Positions 43,173-52,520 of a DNA stretch of 64,000 nt are shown here, piece by piece. The notes beneath the pieces are model-generated. The model had not been told where the DNA came from. It saw only the letters and a list, made by a program, of their open reading frames with translations, and did no database searches. Where the stretch lies: assembly GCA_034933285.1 (NCBI GenBank), contig JAYFNT010000009.1, positions 1 through 64,000 of the forward strand. Reading direction: 5' to 3'. Position numbers and translations under genes: made by a program. Position 1 is the stretch's first letter. Each line of letters opens with the position of its first letter. The DNA comes from RPRC01 sp034933285 (lineage in GTDB: Bacteria; Desulfobacterota; Desulfuromonadia; Geobacterales; Geobacteraceae).

Positions 43173-44531
43173 ATGAGAAGTTCACAACGAGAAACCACAC
43201 TACTTGAATACCTGATTGATGGCCCACGGACATCCGAGGAGCTGCGTAAGCAGCTTGGCGGAATAAGTCCGGCAACGCTTACCAGGATGGCGTCCCGTTT
43301 GGAGGGAAAAGTTCTCCAACTAGGCAAAGCTCGTGCAACCGTCTATGCTCGCCTGCGGGGCATTCGCGGCGCTGGAAACAGGTTTCCTGTCTATCGTGTG
43401 GATGAGCAGGGTGATGTCAGGCAAATTGGCGAACTGTTCTCTATCTGGGGTGGGTTCTACTGGATGCCCTCTGTTCCGGGTGAGAAGTCAGGAAGGTTCA
43501 CAAGTCTCCCCTGGTTCATTCAGGATATGCGGCCTGAAGGTTTCATTGGGCGGGCCTTTGCCAAACGCATTGCCCTCGAAATGCACCTTCCGGAACGGCT
43601 GCAAGACTGGAACGACGACGATGTGTTGACAGTCTTGTCCCGTTATGGTCACGATTGCATGGGCAACCTGATAGTGGGTGAAGAAGCACTTGCAAGGTAC
43701 TTTAACTTCGCCAGGGAGTTACCCGCCCCTATAGCGGCCGGCGAGGTTACGATCGAATACCCTCGCTTGGCTCAGGCAGCTTTGGAAGGTGACCCGGCCG
43801 GGTCGTCTGCCGGAGGTGAGCAGCCAAAATTCACCGCTGTTGTTGAACGTAACGGTGGTATCGGCAACGTCCTGGTAAAGTTTTCTCCGGTGGTGACAAC
43901 TGCCGGGGGGAGGAGATGGTCGGACCTGCTGGTGTGCGAGCATCTTGCCCTGGATGCTGTCAGGGCCGGGGGGGGGGACGCGTCCAAGAGTAATCTGATT
44001 TTCGCAGATGACAGGGTTTTCCTTGAAGTCGAGCGTTTTGACCGGGTGGGTCGTTTCGGCCGTGCTCCAATATTTTCGCTTGGCGTGGTTGATGACCAAT
44101 ATTTTGGCTTCAGAGACAATTGGACGGCCATGGCCGACCGGTTGGAGTCTGCCAGGATGGTTGCGCCGGACGCGGCCGAGCGCCTGAGGTGGCTGTGGTC
44201 TTTCGGCGAGATGATTGCCAATACCGACATGCATTTCGGTAATGCCTCCCTGGTGCTCCGAGATGCCGCTAAGCCGACCTTTGCCCTGGCGCCGGCTTAC
44301 GACATGCTGCCTATGCTTTACCGCCCCCGGGACGGGGAGGTGTTGCCGAGGGAGTTCACCCTTCCCTTGGTTGCTTCTGCGTCCAGATGGGAGAGTGCCC
44401 GGCGGCAAGCCTTGATGTTCTGGGAGTCCGCGGCAAATGATGACAGGATTTCGGCAAAGTTTCGTCAGATTTGCTCCAGGAATTATGAGTTGCTGAGGGC
44501 GGTAGATGCCGGGCCAAGGCTAATTATTTGA
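43173..44531 (+). CDS. HipA-like kinase with fused N-terminal DNA-binding domain (HipH/YjjJ type)
   Basis: 452 residues. The N-terminal 70 residues form a winged-helix domain (LLEYLIDGPRTSEELRKQLG, SPATLTRMASRLEG). The HipA-N-like and kinase-like parts follow: SSAGGEQPKFTAVVE (nucleotide-binding loop), the ATP lysine in NVLVKFSP, the catalytic HxN-type motif NTDMHFGNASL, and the metal Asp in PAYDMLP. The layout is that of E. coli YjjJ (HipH), a solo HipA-type toxin with its own DNA-binding domain. No separate hipB gene is adjacent. A run of nine G residues (43969-43977) lies in the reading frame and could slip. AT-rich leader and operator-like palindromes precede the gene, suggesting autoregulation or transfer. 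Confidence 0.85.
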   Translation: MRSSQRETTLLEYLIDGPRTSEELRKQLGGISPATLTRMASRLEGKVLQLGKARATVYARLRGIRGAGNRFPVYRVDEQGDVRQIGELFSIWGGFYWMPSVPGEKSGRFTSLPWFIQDMRPEGFIGRAFAKRIALEMHLPERLQDWNDDDVLTVLSRYGHDCMGNLIVGEEALARYFNFARELPAPIAAGEVTIEYPRLAQAALEGDPAGSSAGGEQPKFTAVVERNGGIGNVLVKFSPVVTTAGGRRWSDLLVCEHLALDAVRAGGGDASKSNLIFADDRVFLEVERFDRVGRFGRAPIFSLGVVDDQYFGFRDNWTAMADRLESARMVAPDAAERLRWLWSFGEMIANTDMHFGNASLVLRDAAKPTFALAPAYDMLPMLYRPRDGEVLPREFTLPLVASASRWESARRQALMFWESAANDDRISAKFRQICSRNYELLRAVDAGPRLII

Positions 44532-44692
44532 AATCCGAATTGATTCACCAGGTAAATCAAGGCGACAATGACGCCGATCGTTACGATGATCCGGCGCAGC
44601 ATCACGGCCGGCACCCGCTTCGCGAGTCTTCCGCCGATCACGCCTCCGGCCACGGCCGCTAGCCCGATCAGTATCAATGCCGTACTGTTCAT
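44483..44692 (-). pseudogene. C-terminal fragment of a TauE/SafE-type permease
   Basis: 69 residues: a first hydrophobic helix (ALILIGLAAVAGGVIGGRLA), KRVPAVMLRR, then a second helix (IIVTIGVIVALIYLV). The GGxxGGxLxxRVPxxxLRxxVxxVGxxxAxYL pattern is the last helix pair of TauE/SafE family anion exporters, normally about 250 residues. Its tail runs into the 3' end of hipH on the opposite strand. Just upstream a C-terminal scrap ending MTEQLGRMSHEMMKGST also looks like a lost gene. This is a deletion scar. Confidence 0.55.
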
Positions 44693-45141
44693 CCGCTTAC
44701 CTTACGTACTCCCTTTCATCATCTCGTGGGACATGCGTCCCAACTGTTCCGTCATGACGGCGTTGATTACCTGGTGGAATTTGCTAATTTATCGCATGTA
44801 GAACCGGAGTGCAACATTTGGAGCGGGTATTGGTGCGAACCCTGGAGTGGACAACATGTCTTGGCTGGATGAATAGTGCGGTTGCGGGACGACGTTCTCG
44901 GACCAGGGAAGACTGTTTGGAACCCCGGTGAATCAATTCATGGAACTGTTCCTTCCGCCCGGCTGCGATAAACGATCTGCCGGCTGGGTTGCCTCTTAGC
45001 AATAAAATGATATGTTTGAGATATTCCTTTCCTGAGTCAAGGCCATTATGTTTTTTTAGCCAGTCTAAATATCTCTTACGCCTAATCCCGGGTCGGGATG
45101 CCAGCAGGATCTCCGACAAAGGGAGATTTGGAGGAGGTTCC
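44693..45141. other. Intergenic with gene scraps, before the DUF3300 gene
   Basis: About 450 bases. It holds a minus-strand C-terminal scrap (44702-44770, ending QLGRMSHEMMKGST) and a small hairpin ATCCCG/CGGGAT (45085-45099). No full gene is present. The last 60 bases hold the DUF3300 leader with GGAGGAGG. Confidence 0.35.
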
Positions 45142-46377
45142 ATGAAAAAAACAAATGTTTTCCTGCGCGCGGTTTCATGGCTGGTCATCGGTTTCATGGC
45201 ATTGCCAATGGAGGTCATGGCTCAGGGAGGCGGCGCATCTCCTGCTCCGGCATTCAAACAGGCTGAGCTTGAGCAGATACTTGCCCCTGTCGCACTCTAC
45301 CCGGACGATGTGCTGTCACAGATACTGATGGCGTCCACATATCCACTGGAGATAGTTGAAGCTGACAGGTGGGCCAAGCAGAACAGCGGCCTCAAGGGGG
45401 ATGCGCTCGCGGCCGCCCTGGAAAAACAGCGCTGGGACCCGAGCGTGAAATCCCTGGTTAATTTCCCACAGGTTCTCTCGATGATGAGCGAAAAACTCGA
45501 TTGGACCAACAAGCTCGGGGACGCTTTCCTCTCGCAGCAACAGGACGTCATGAAAACGGTCCAGGTCCTGAGACGCAAGGCAGAGCAATCCGGCAACCTG
45601 AAGACGACTAAAGAACAGAAGGTGATAGTGGAGAAGGAGACCATCATCATCCAGCCGGCGAATCCACAGGTTGTCTATGTGCCGACCTATAACCCGGTCG
45701 TGGTATACGGCGCCTGGCCCTATCCGGCCTATCCCCCCTACTATTACTATCCGCCGGGGTACGTGGCGACGGCGAGCGCATTTTCTTTCGCGGCAGGTGT
45801 GGCAGTGGGCGCTGCCTGGGGGTATGCATGGGGCAACTGCAATTGGCATGGCGGTGACGTCAATATCAATGTCAACAAGAACGCGAACATAAACAATACG
45901 ATTAACAGAAATGCTTACGCCAACAAGTACCAGGGGGGGAAAGGGACCTGGCAGCATGATCCTTCCCACAGGCAAAACGTCGCATACCGTGACAAGTCCA
46001 CTGCCCAGCGCTACGGGCAGTCCGGCGCGCGGACCGCGGAAGGCCGGCGGGATGCGCGAGGTTACGGCAGTGCCGGAACGGCCGGCCAGCGGTCCGCCGG
46101 TCAGGGTGCGGACAAGCGGGGCTCCCAGCAGACGGGCAGGTCCGGCGGGTCGCTTGACAAGGGTAAATCCGGCATGAGCGGATCTGGAAGGAGCGGGGAA
46201 CATTCAAGTGCATTTTCCGGCGTCGGCAATGGAAGCCGTGAAATGAAAGCAAGCGATCGTGGCATGTCCAGCCGCAGCCAGAGCTTCCAGGGCGCCGGGT
46301 CATCCATGGGCGGCGGAGGATTGTCCCACGGCAGCGGAGGCGGCGGGTTCTCACGTCGCGGCGGAGGCCGCAGGTGA
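45142..46377 (+). CDS. DUF3300 exported protein
   Basis: About 411 residues from an ATG at 45142 with GGAGGAGG before it. The signal peptide ends near EVMAQGGG. The conserved DUF3300 part (about 35-165) reads LEQILAPVALYPDDVLSQIL, STYPLEIVEADRWAKQN, and IQPANPQVVYVPTYNPVVVYG. A Tyr/Pro-rich hydrophobic segment follows, then a long low-complexity Asn, Gly, Ser and Arg tail (about 215-411). Function is unknown; the tail suggests a surface or periplasmic, possibly nucleic-acid- or wall-binding, protein. It is next to a DUF2950 gene, its usual partner. Confidence 0.88.
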   Translation: MKKTNVFLRAVSWLVIGFMALPMEVMAQGGGASPAPAFKQAELEQILAPVALYPDDVLSQILMASTYPLEIVEADRWAKQNSGLKGDALAAALEKQRWDPSVKSLVNFPQVLSMMSEKLDWTNKLGDAFLSQQQDVMKTVQVLRRKAEQSGNLKTTKEQKVIVEKETIIIQPANPQVVYVPTYNPVVVYGAWPYPAYPPYYYYPPGYVATASAFSFAAGVAVGAAWGYAWGNCNWHGGDVNINVNKNANINNTINRNAYANKYQGGKGTWQHDPSHRQNVAYRDKSTAQRYGQSGARTAEGRRDARGYGSAGTAGQRSAGQGADKRGSQQTGRSGGSLDKGKSGMSGSGRSGEHSSAFSGVGNGSREMKASDRGMSSRSQSFQGAGSSMGGGGLSHGSGGGGFSRRGGGRR

Positions 46378-46469
46378 CAGGTTTCCGCTATCAAATCACA
46401 CGTTCACGGGTTCTTTCGCAGACGGGAAAAGGTTCGGATGACCGTTTCCCGCGGATACAGGGGGAATAG

Positions 46470-47435
46470 ATGATGCCTACAACAAGATGCCACGACAAGA
46501 AGAGCACTTTGAAATTCAGTTTATTGGCGCTGCTTTTTCTGTTCGTTACGGTTTTCGCGTTTTCATCGCTTTCAGCATCGGCCGCCGCGGTAAAGCAAAA
46601 GGGTTTTGGCACGCCTGATGACGCGGCGCAGGCATTGGTCAAGGAGCTCAAGGCAAACAACAGGAAGGAATTGCTGGCGATCTTCGGACCGGGAGGCAAG
46701 GGGCTGGCTGCATCTGGTGACCCGGTGGCAGACAGAGCTGATATTGAAAAATTCATCGAGGCGTTCGACGAGTCACATTCTATCAAGATGCGGAGTCCTG
46801 AGGTGGCCATCCTTCTTGTCGGCAGCCAGGACTTCCCCTTTCCCATACCCCTGGTGAAGGAAGGAGATGCATGGGTTTTCGACACCAAAACCGGCAGGGA
46901 AGAGATCATAAATCGCAGGATCGGCAGGAATGAACTGGGATCCATAGAGGTGCTCCGCGCCTACGTGGACGCACAGCGCGAATTTTTTGAGATGAAGTCG
47001 GATGAAGAAGCAAAACGGGAATACGCGCAGAAGCTTTTCAGCAGCAAGGGGATGCATGACGGCCTCTACTGGGAGGCCAAGGAAGGTGATGAAGAGAGCC
47101 CCATGGGGCCTTTTGTCGCCTCGGCGGCTGAGGAGGGGTATGTCCGCAAGGCAAACCGGCGGATACCGTACCATGGGTACTACTACCGGATTCTCACTGG
47201 GCAGGGGAGCCATGCCGCAGGGGGCGCCAAGCAGTACATCGTGAACGGGAAGATGACCGAAGGCTTCGCCATGGTGGCGCATCCGGCCAAATACGGCTCT
47301 TCGGGTATAATGACCTTCATGGTCAACCAGGACGGTACTATCTATCAGAAAGACCTCGGCAAACGAACCGGCGCTATCGTAAAGGCTATCAAATCATTTG
47401 ATCCGGATGTCACCTGGAGGCCTGTGCAGGAGTGA
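46470..47435 (+). CDS. DUF2950 exported protein
   Basis: 321 residues. The signal peptide ends near SASAAAV. The conserved region has GFGTPDDAAQALVKELKANN, IFGPGGKGLAASGDPVAD, WVFDTKTGREEIINRRIGRN and GYYYRILTGQGSHAAGG, with the end GTIYQKDLGKRT. The function is unknown; it is regularly encoded next to DUF3300, as here (93 bases downstream, same strand), so the two probably act together in the periplasm. Confidence 0.9.
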   Translation: MMPTTRCHDKKSTLKFSLLALLFLFVTVFAFSSLSASAAAVKQKGFGTPDDAAQALVKELKANNRKELLAIFGPGGKGLAASGDPVADRADIEKFIEAFDESHSIKMRSPEVAILLVGSQDFPFPIPLVKEGDAWVFDTKTGREEIINRRIGRNELGSIEVLRAYVDAQREFFEMKSDEEAKREYAQKLFSSKGMHDGLYWEAKEGDEESPMGPFVASAAEEGYVRKANRRIPYHGYYYRILTGQGSHAAGGAKQYIVNGKMTEGFAMVAHPAKYGSSGIMTFMVNQDGTIYQKDLGKRTGAIVKAIKSFDPDVTWRPVQE

Positions 47436-47535
47436 ACGAGAAAACTGTCAGCTTCCTGATTTTCTCTGTGCTCCATGCGAGTGATAGATTCTGTGTTTGT
47501 TCCGGAATTTGTTTTATGCGCAGCTGTTGAAAGAG

Positions 47536-48525
47536 CTACCGGCTCTCATTTGACGATTTCCGCAGCATTGTTGCTGTCGGGTCATGCTGCTCGTAGTTCA
47601 TGCGAGCGCGATCCCGTGACGTGTTGACATAGCAATAGAAACACCCCGCCGGGCAAGTTGTGTCCATGCCGATGTCAACTGTCTTGAGGCAGCGGCATCC
47701 CGGCCTGGACGGAGCCGGTGCAAGAGCCGAAACTTTCATCAGCAAGTCATCTCCATACGGTTTGAACAGCTCGGAGCCACAGCACGAAGCGGACGGAAAA
47801 TTAGAGGCAAATTCATTGTCGCAGCAGATCCGCAATTGAATGCCCTGCTCCTGCGCGATTCGCGACATATCGGCTAGGAGGGCATGTTCATCTGCGCCGA
47901 TTGTCTGCAACCCGGGATATTTTTTCAAAACTGTTTTATGTCTTTCCGGGTCCGGCCGACGCCAGCGGATTTCCTTCCAGTCGAGTGCTTTGGCAAGGGC
48001 CTTGAGATACGGCTCGACAAAGCTGACGTTCACCACTTGGGTATGCCCCTGTAGCTGATGTGCAATCCGGGTGAAATTCTTCCGATGCCAATCACAACTA
48101 TATTCCGGTGAAATCAGTATGGGATCGTAGCGCCACTGGATGGCAGCAGCTCCAGGCAATGTATCGGCAATTCTCAGGAAATCATCGATCGCAACGTCCC
48201 GTTCAGGTATTCCGGGTTGAATTTCTTTTCCGTATCCAGTGATTGTATATTGGAACACATAGGCGATACACTCTGAGCGCAGGGCCTTCAGTTCGTCATG
48301 GAAAGGTGCTGCGTACTTGGTCCAGAAAAGGTAACCCAAGACGTCTCCCGGGTCCAGGGAGGCACGGGGAGCTCCTTTTTTTCCTCCGCCAAAGACTGTC
48401 CTGTATTCCGCAAACCTTGCTCTGCGCCGTTCCCTGAACCAGTCGGCAAAGTAGTGAGGTATGTCTGTCCTGCGCGAAGCGCTGATGATGTGCAATTCAA
48501 TTCCCTGGCGTCCGGAGACGAGCAT
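47536..48525 (-). CDS. DUF1848 family protein with C-terminal Fe-S motif
   Basis: 329 residues. The DUF1848 signature ISASRRTDIPHYFADWFRER lies at the N-terminus, then LFWTKYAAPFHDEL and QYTITGYGKEIQPGIP. A C-terminal cluster reads CRCLKTVDIGMDTTCPAGCFYCY, containing C-x3-C-x2-C as in radical SAM proteins, but at the opposite end of the protein. Its reaction is unknown. A TTG at 48495 gives the usual family start (HIISASRR) and may be the true start; I kept the ATG. It stands alone. The stop overlaps a small GAGAGC/GCTCTT hairpin. Confidence 0.85.
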   Translation of the reverse strand: MLVSGRQGIELHIISASRRTDIPHYFADWFRERRRARFAEYRTVFGGGKKGAPRASLDPGDVLGYLFWTKYAAPFHDELKALRSECIAYVFQYTITGYGKEIQPGIPERDVAIDDFLRIADTLPGAAAIQWRYDPILISPEYSCDWHRKNFTRIAHQLQGHTQVVNVSFVEPYLKALAKALDWKEIRWRRPDPERHKTVLKKYPGLQTIGADEHALLADMSRIAQEQGIQLRICCDNEFASNFPSASCCGSELFKPYGDDLLMKVSALAPAPSRPGCRCLKTVDIGMDTTCPAGCFYCYVNTSRDRARMNYEQHDPTATMLRKSSNESR

Positions 48526-48655
48526 TGTAAAAGATCTTCAGGTATACTATCGTATCCATTCCGTGATCCACCATGAAGACGGTGTGTCGGTAAATTGATC
48601 CGCCAATGACCTCTGTTTTCAGAATATCAAATTCATGGGCATTTGAGGGTGTGTA

Positions 48656-49729
48656 ATGCGATTTTATTCCATTTGTCTTTTTGCTCTTGTTTTCGCGCAA
48701 ATATCCCCGATTGGCGCAGCCGGCAGCAGTGCGCCGGGCAATCTGACCATCGCGGCTGTCGGCGATGTAATGATGGGCAGCGATTTTCCCGAACCATTGC
48801 TTCCCCCGGACAAAGGAAAAGGGCTTTTACGCGACGCAAAGTCCTTTCTTCAACAGGCAGATATTGCGATGGCAAATCTTGAAGGTCCCATGTGTGACGG
48901 CGGAAGCCCTGCCAAGCAGCCCAAACCCGGCGTCACGTATCTTTTCAGGGTGCCTCCTGAATTTGCCGCCAACCTCAAGGGCGCCGGAGTCAACATGGTT
49001 TCCCTCGCCAACAACCATGCGCTTGATTTCGGTCTCTCCTGCCATCAGAAAACGAAAACAGTCCTCAAAGACGCAGGAATTACCTTTTCCAGCAAGAAAG
49101 GAGAGGTTGCCGAATTCGACATCAGGGGTTCCCGGGTCGGGATACTTGCCCTGTCGTTCGGCACTCCTCCCCGTTCCATCGTTTATCCCAAACAGGCCCT
49201 GGCCGAAGTTGCTCAAGCTTCGAAGCGTTATGATGTGCTGATACTCACTGTCCATGCCGGGGCGGAAGGGCGCCAGGCAATGCATGTCAGGGACGGAGAT
49301 GAATATTTCCTGGAGACGCCGCGGGGTAACCTGGTTCGTTTCGCCCATGATGCCATAGACAACGGCGCCGACCTTGTCATTGCCCATGGGCCCCATGTTC
49401 CGCGAGGCATGGAACTCTACCGTGGAAGGCTAATCGCATACAGCCTTGGCAATTTCTGCACCTACGGCGGGATAAACGTCAGCCGCGAGAACGGCTATGC
49501 GCCTTTGCTTCTCGTCAACCTCGGCCACAAGGGAGTTTTCACGGGCGGAAGGATAGTATCCTTTCTCCAGAAGCCATTGCGCGGACCAAGGCTCGACCCC
49601 CGTCAGAGAGCGTTCAGCTTGATAAGCAGATTGACGAAAAGTGATTTTCCCGACAGCGGCCTGTCATATACGGACAAGGGGGAGTTCTTCCCCGTAACCC
49701 GGCCAATAACCGCGGACAGGGGAAAATAG
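48656..49729 (+). CDS. CapA-family exported metallophosphoesterase-like protein
   Basis: 357 residues with a signal peptide (ICLFALVFAQISPIGAAG). The CapA fold is shown by AVGDVMMGSDF, DIAMANLEGPMC, VSLANNHALDFG, LTVHAGAEG, VIAHGPHVPRGMELY and IAYSLGNFCTYGG, where the Asp, Asn and His residues line up as a dinuclear metal site. The family is known from poly-gamma-glutamate capsule loci (PgsA/CapA), but no PgsB or PgsC is present here, so the substrate is open. GAGGG precedes the ATG. Confidence 0.9.
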   Translation: MRFYSICLFALVFAQISPIGAAGSSAPGNLTIAAVGDVMMGSDFPEPLLPPDKGKGLLRDAKSFLQQADIAMANLEGPMCDGGSPAKQPKPGVTYLFRVPPEFAANLKGAGVNMVSLANNHALDFGLSCHQKTKTVLKDAGITFSSKKGEVAEFDIRGSRVGILALSFGTPPRSIVYPKQALAEVAQASKRYDVLILTVHAGAEGRQAMHVRDGDEYFLETPRGNLVRFAHDAIDNGADLVIAHGPHVPRGMELYRGRLIAYSLGNFCTYGGINVSRENGYAPLLLVNLGHKGVFTGGRIVSFLQKPLRGPRLDPRQRAFSLISRLTKSDFPDSGLSYTDKGEFFPVTRPITADRGK

Positions 49730-49814
49730 CCGGCAGCATGTATGGCAAGGCGTGCTTAGTCTGGCCAGGGCGTTATGATGGCGTCCCAGCATGGCGGCAC
49801 GTATGATCCTCTTT

Positions 49815-50450
49815 TCACCCCGTATTCAACCAAGATGCGTTTCCGGGTTCCGCCGCAACTCTGCGCAGATCATTAACCGTGTCAATATCGCTCAATGCGG
49901 GAAGCAATCCAACCTTCAGCGTTTGCCTTTCCGCTGCCTCCAGGGTCTGCCGCAGGACCTGACCCGTGCTCCAGCGGACTCCTTCAAACAGGGCGGGCGC
50001 GAAACTGCCTTGACGAAAACCTATCAGGCAGTAGCCGCCGTCTGTGGCCGGACCGATCACAATGTCGTGGCTGTCGAACAGCGAAAATGCCTGGTGGAGG
50101 TAAGCGGCATCAATGCCGGGGATATCGCTGCCGATCAGCACGGCATGCTCGACATTTTCCCTGAACAGAGTGCAAAATGCCGCAGCCATCCGCTGGCCCA
50201 GATCACACCCTGTCTGCGGCATAAGGGAGCGGGCCTTTTGCTGCCAGCCGTCGGGGAGTCCTTCACGCCTGCCGTGATAAAATACCACCAGTGGGATGCC
50301 GCTCGCTGCAACCTGTTGAATCGCACGGTCAGCCAGCTGGCGATAAACGGCGCAGGCTTCATGAGCGCCCAGGTCCGCAGCCAAGCGGGTCTTGACAAGT
50401 CCGGGGACGGGTTCCTTGACGAACAGGGCGATCACCTTTCGCGGCATCAT
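49815..50450 (-). CDS. DUF2064 glycosyltransferase-like protein (TIGR04282 type)
   Basis: 211 residues. It has IALFVKEPVPGLVKTRLAAD at the N-terminus (a nucleotide-sugar transferase-like start), then CDLGQRMAAAFCTLF, AVLIGSDIPGIDAAYLHQAF and VIGPATDGGYCLIG. This is the DUF2064/TIGR04282 type related to nucleotidyl/glycosyltransferases. It overlaps the end of the TIGR04283-type gene by 4 bases. In other genomes these two are neighbours of the arsenosugar radical SAM protein ArsS; none is seen here. It is the last gene of a five-gene operon. Confidence 0.88.
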   Translation of the reverse strand: MMPRKVIALFVKEPVPGLVKTRLAADLGAHEACAVYRQLADRAIQQVAASGIPLVVFYHGRREGLPDGWQQKARSLMPQTGCDLGQRMAAAFCTLFRENVEHAVLIGSDIPGIDAAYLHQAFSLFDSHDIVIGPATDGGYCLIGFRQGSFAPALFEGVRWSTGQVLRQTLEAAERQTLKVGLLPALSDIDTVNDLRRVAAEPGNASWLNTG

Positions 50451-51121
50451 CGGTATTCTCCGGCCAGATCATCAGGATCCGCGCCTGACAGATAGCGCAG
50501 CAGCAACCACCAGTTGCGCAGGGTTCGGCGGAGGATTCCGTCTTTCCGCCAGCGCCGTGCCGAGGTCGAGACTCTCTCATCCAGAAGGCGAAAACGCATT
50601 CCGGACCTGTTAAGGCACAGCGCCAGTTCCACATCTTCCATGATCGGGATGGCGGGAATGCCGCCTGCCTTGTTCAATGCTTTTCTGGTGACAAAGATGG
50701 CCTGATCTCCGTAGGGAAGTCTGAACAGTTTGCAGCGCAGGTCAACTGTTCGTTCGATTATCCGGAAGCCTAAGCTTTGATCGTCAATTCCCAACCGGAA
50801 AGCGCCCCAGTCGGCGGTGCAGGAGACTGCGTCCCGGATGGATGAAATTGCGTTTCCAGGAAGGAGAGTGTCCGCATGCAGCATCAGCAGGACCTCGCCA
50901 ACAGCTATCTCTGCGGCCGCGGAAAGCTGTCTGCCTCGACCTTCAGGTGCAGCCATACGGATCACCCGCGTGTCGGTAATCACGGAGAGAGTTGTTCCTG
51001 CGGGATTGCCGTCCACGACGATCACTTCACAGCCGGGGGCTTGTTGAAATACCCGGGATATGACATCGTTGATCCGCGGTTGCTCCTGCAGCACCGGGAT
51101 GATGACGGAGATGGCTGACAT
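50447..51121 (-). CDS. Family 2 glycosyltransferase (TIGR04283 type)
   Basis: About 224 residues from an ATG at 51121 (the open frame begins at a TTG at 51199). It is a GT-A fold: ISVIIPVLQEQPRINDVI, VIVVDGNPAG, APEGRGRQLSAAAEIA, the metal-binding LMLHADTLLP, then GAFRLGIDD and GDQAIFVTRKAL. This is the TIGR04283 type (linked by name to arsenosugar biosynthesis) and it lies beside its usual DUF2064 partner. The sugar donor and acceptor are unknown. It is encoded in the minus-strand operon after the TVP38 membrane gene. Confidence 0.88.
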   Translation of the reverse strand: MSAISVIIPVLQEQPRINDVISRVFQQAPGCEVIVVDGNPAGTTLSVITDTRVIRMAAPEGRGRQLSAAAEIAVGEVLLMLHADTLLPGNAISSIRDAVSCTADWGAFRLGIDDQSLGFRIIERTVDLRCKLFRLPYGDQAIFVTRKALNKAGGIPAIPIMEDVELALCLNRSGMRFRLLDERVSTSARRWRKDGILRRTLRNWWLLLRYLSGADPDDLAGEYR

Positions 51122-51195
51122 GTCAGTAACTGTTCCTGGTTTAAGTTGCCTTTGACCGCATGGGGTATGCAGATGCGGATGAACGCCGCCGGTTT

Positions 51196-51888
51196 TCAAT
51201 TTTCATGCGGTTTGCTCCTTGATGATCTGAATTTCACATAAATTGCCGGCGCCAGGGCAAGCAAGCCCAGAAGTGCAAACGATCCAAGTACCCTGGGGGT
51301 GGCTATGTCGCCCGGCGCATTTATCGAGGTGAGGCTGGAGCCGGCGTTGACATAGACGAATCCGCCGGGGATCATGCCGAAAAAAGTCCCCAGCATGAAC
51401 GCACGCAGCGACAGCCGGGTGAGACCTGCTGCCAGGTTGATGAGAAAGAACGGAAAAACCGGCACCAGTCTAAGGAACAACAGGTAGTTAATGCCCCGTT
51501 CTTCAAGTTCTACGTTAATTATTTCCAGTTTGCCGCCATACTTCCGCAGTACCAAATCCCGAAAAAGGTAGCGGGTGAAAAGGAAAGAGATAGTTGCCCC
51601 GATCGATGCAGCAGTGACTGCGTATATGGTGCCGAACAAAGGGCCAAAAAGGAATCCTGCCGCCAGAGAAAGGATTGTGGCGCCGGGCAGGGCAAGAATG
51701 GTCTGGATGATGTAGATCGCCATGAAGGCCGCCACCGTCAAAAGCGCATGGTCGGAATAGTATTGAAGGAGCAACTGGCTGTTGGCCTTCAAAGACTCCA
51801 GAGTAAGAAAGCGACCAAGGTCAAGCCATAAAAAGAGGCCGACCGCGCTGAGCGCAAGCATGATCAGGATGCACTTGTTCTTGCTCAT
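51196..51888 (-). CDS. TVP38/TMEM64 family membrane protein
   Basis: 230 residues with about six hydrophobic segments. The VTT/SNARE-associated core is clear: ALPGATILSLAAGFLFGPLF, GTIYAVTAASIGATISFLF, RYLFRDLV, then FLRLVPVFPFFLINLAAGLT and FGMIPGGFVYVNAGS. The family (DedA-like) is linked to lipid scrambling or transport. It overlaps the DUF3047 gene by ATGA. An exported substrate of the neighbouring glycosyltransferases is conceivable but not shown. Confidence 0.9.
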   Translation of the reverse strand: MSKNKCILIMLALSAVGLFLWLDLGRFLTLESLKANSQLLLQYYSDHALLTVAAFMAIYIIQTILALPGATILSLAAGFLFGPLFGTIYAVTAASIGATISFLFTRYLFRDLVLRKYGGKLEIINVELEERGINYLLFLRLVPVFPFFLINLAAGLTRLSLRAFMLGTFFGMIPGGFVYVNAGSSLTSINAPGDIATPRVLGSFALLGLLALAPAIYVKFRSSRSKPHEN

Positions 51889-52520
51889 TTCGTGGTGGCC
51901 AGGGTGATATCTCCGTACCAGGCGGTGGCCTCTGACCCGGTGTTGTCAGTGTCTGTCATGATCGCGATTCCGCCCGCATCCGGAGGCTCTTCACCAAACA
52001 CACGGCGAAAATCAGCCAGGATGTCCCGCTCTTCCGCGATCCACTGGCCGGCCTTGGACGGGCCGGATTCGACAGCGATCAGCATTGCGTTTGAGGAGAA
52101 GGCATTGGGGACTGATTCGCCCTTGGGCAGCCTGTTGGCCCATATGTAGTTCAATGCCCGCATCTGCCAGAAAAAGCGACCGGGAAAGATCACGTAAATG
52201 CGTGCAGCGTAGTCGTCGCCACGTTTGATCTTTTCATTTCCTCCATCTACTGTGCCGGCAATCTTCCAGCTCCATTTCAGATAACGATAAGTGGCCGGGT
52301 TGAACTTGAGTTTCTTTATTCTGCCAGATGCCGCGCCTTTTGCATGGGCCCTGAGCACGCTGCGACCATCCTCCTGCACGATCCGATAGTCCGTGGCGCC
52401 CTTGAAGCGCTTGATGTCCCACCCCTTCAATCCCTCGGAACCGAAATTCGACACCTGCAATTCACCGGCAGCGGCAGGAAGGGAGACTAGCAACAGGAAC
52501 AAAATCAGGTATCTGCTCAT
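51885..52520 (-). CDS. DUF3047 exported protein
   Basis: 211 residues with a signal peptide (LILFLLLVSLPAAAG). The DUF3047 signature is visible: YRYLKWSWKIAGTVDGGNEK, DDYAARIYVIFPG, LNYIWANRLPKGESVPNAFS and MTDTDNTGSEATAWYGDI. It is predicted to be a periplasmic beta-sandwich of unknown ligand. It overlaps the upstream Fe-S gene and the downstream TVP38 gene by 4 bases each, so the three are tightly coupled. Confidence 0.88.
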   Translation of the reverse strand: MSRYLILFLLLVSLPAAAGELQVSNFGSEGLKGWDIKRFKGATDYRIVQEDGRSVLRAHAKGAASGRIKKLKFNPATYRYLKWSWKIAGTVDGGNEKIKRGDDYAARIYVIFPGRFFWQMRALNYIWANRLPKGESVPNAFSSNAMLIAVESGPSKAGQWIAEERDILADFRRVFGEEPPDAGGIAIMTDTDNTGSEATAWYGDITLATTK

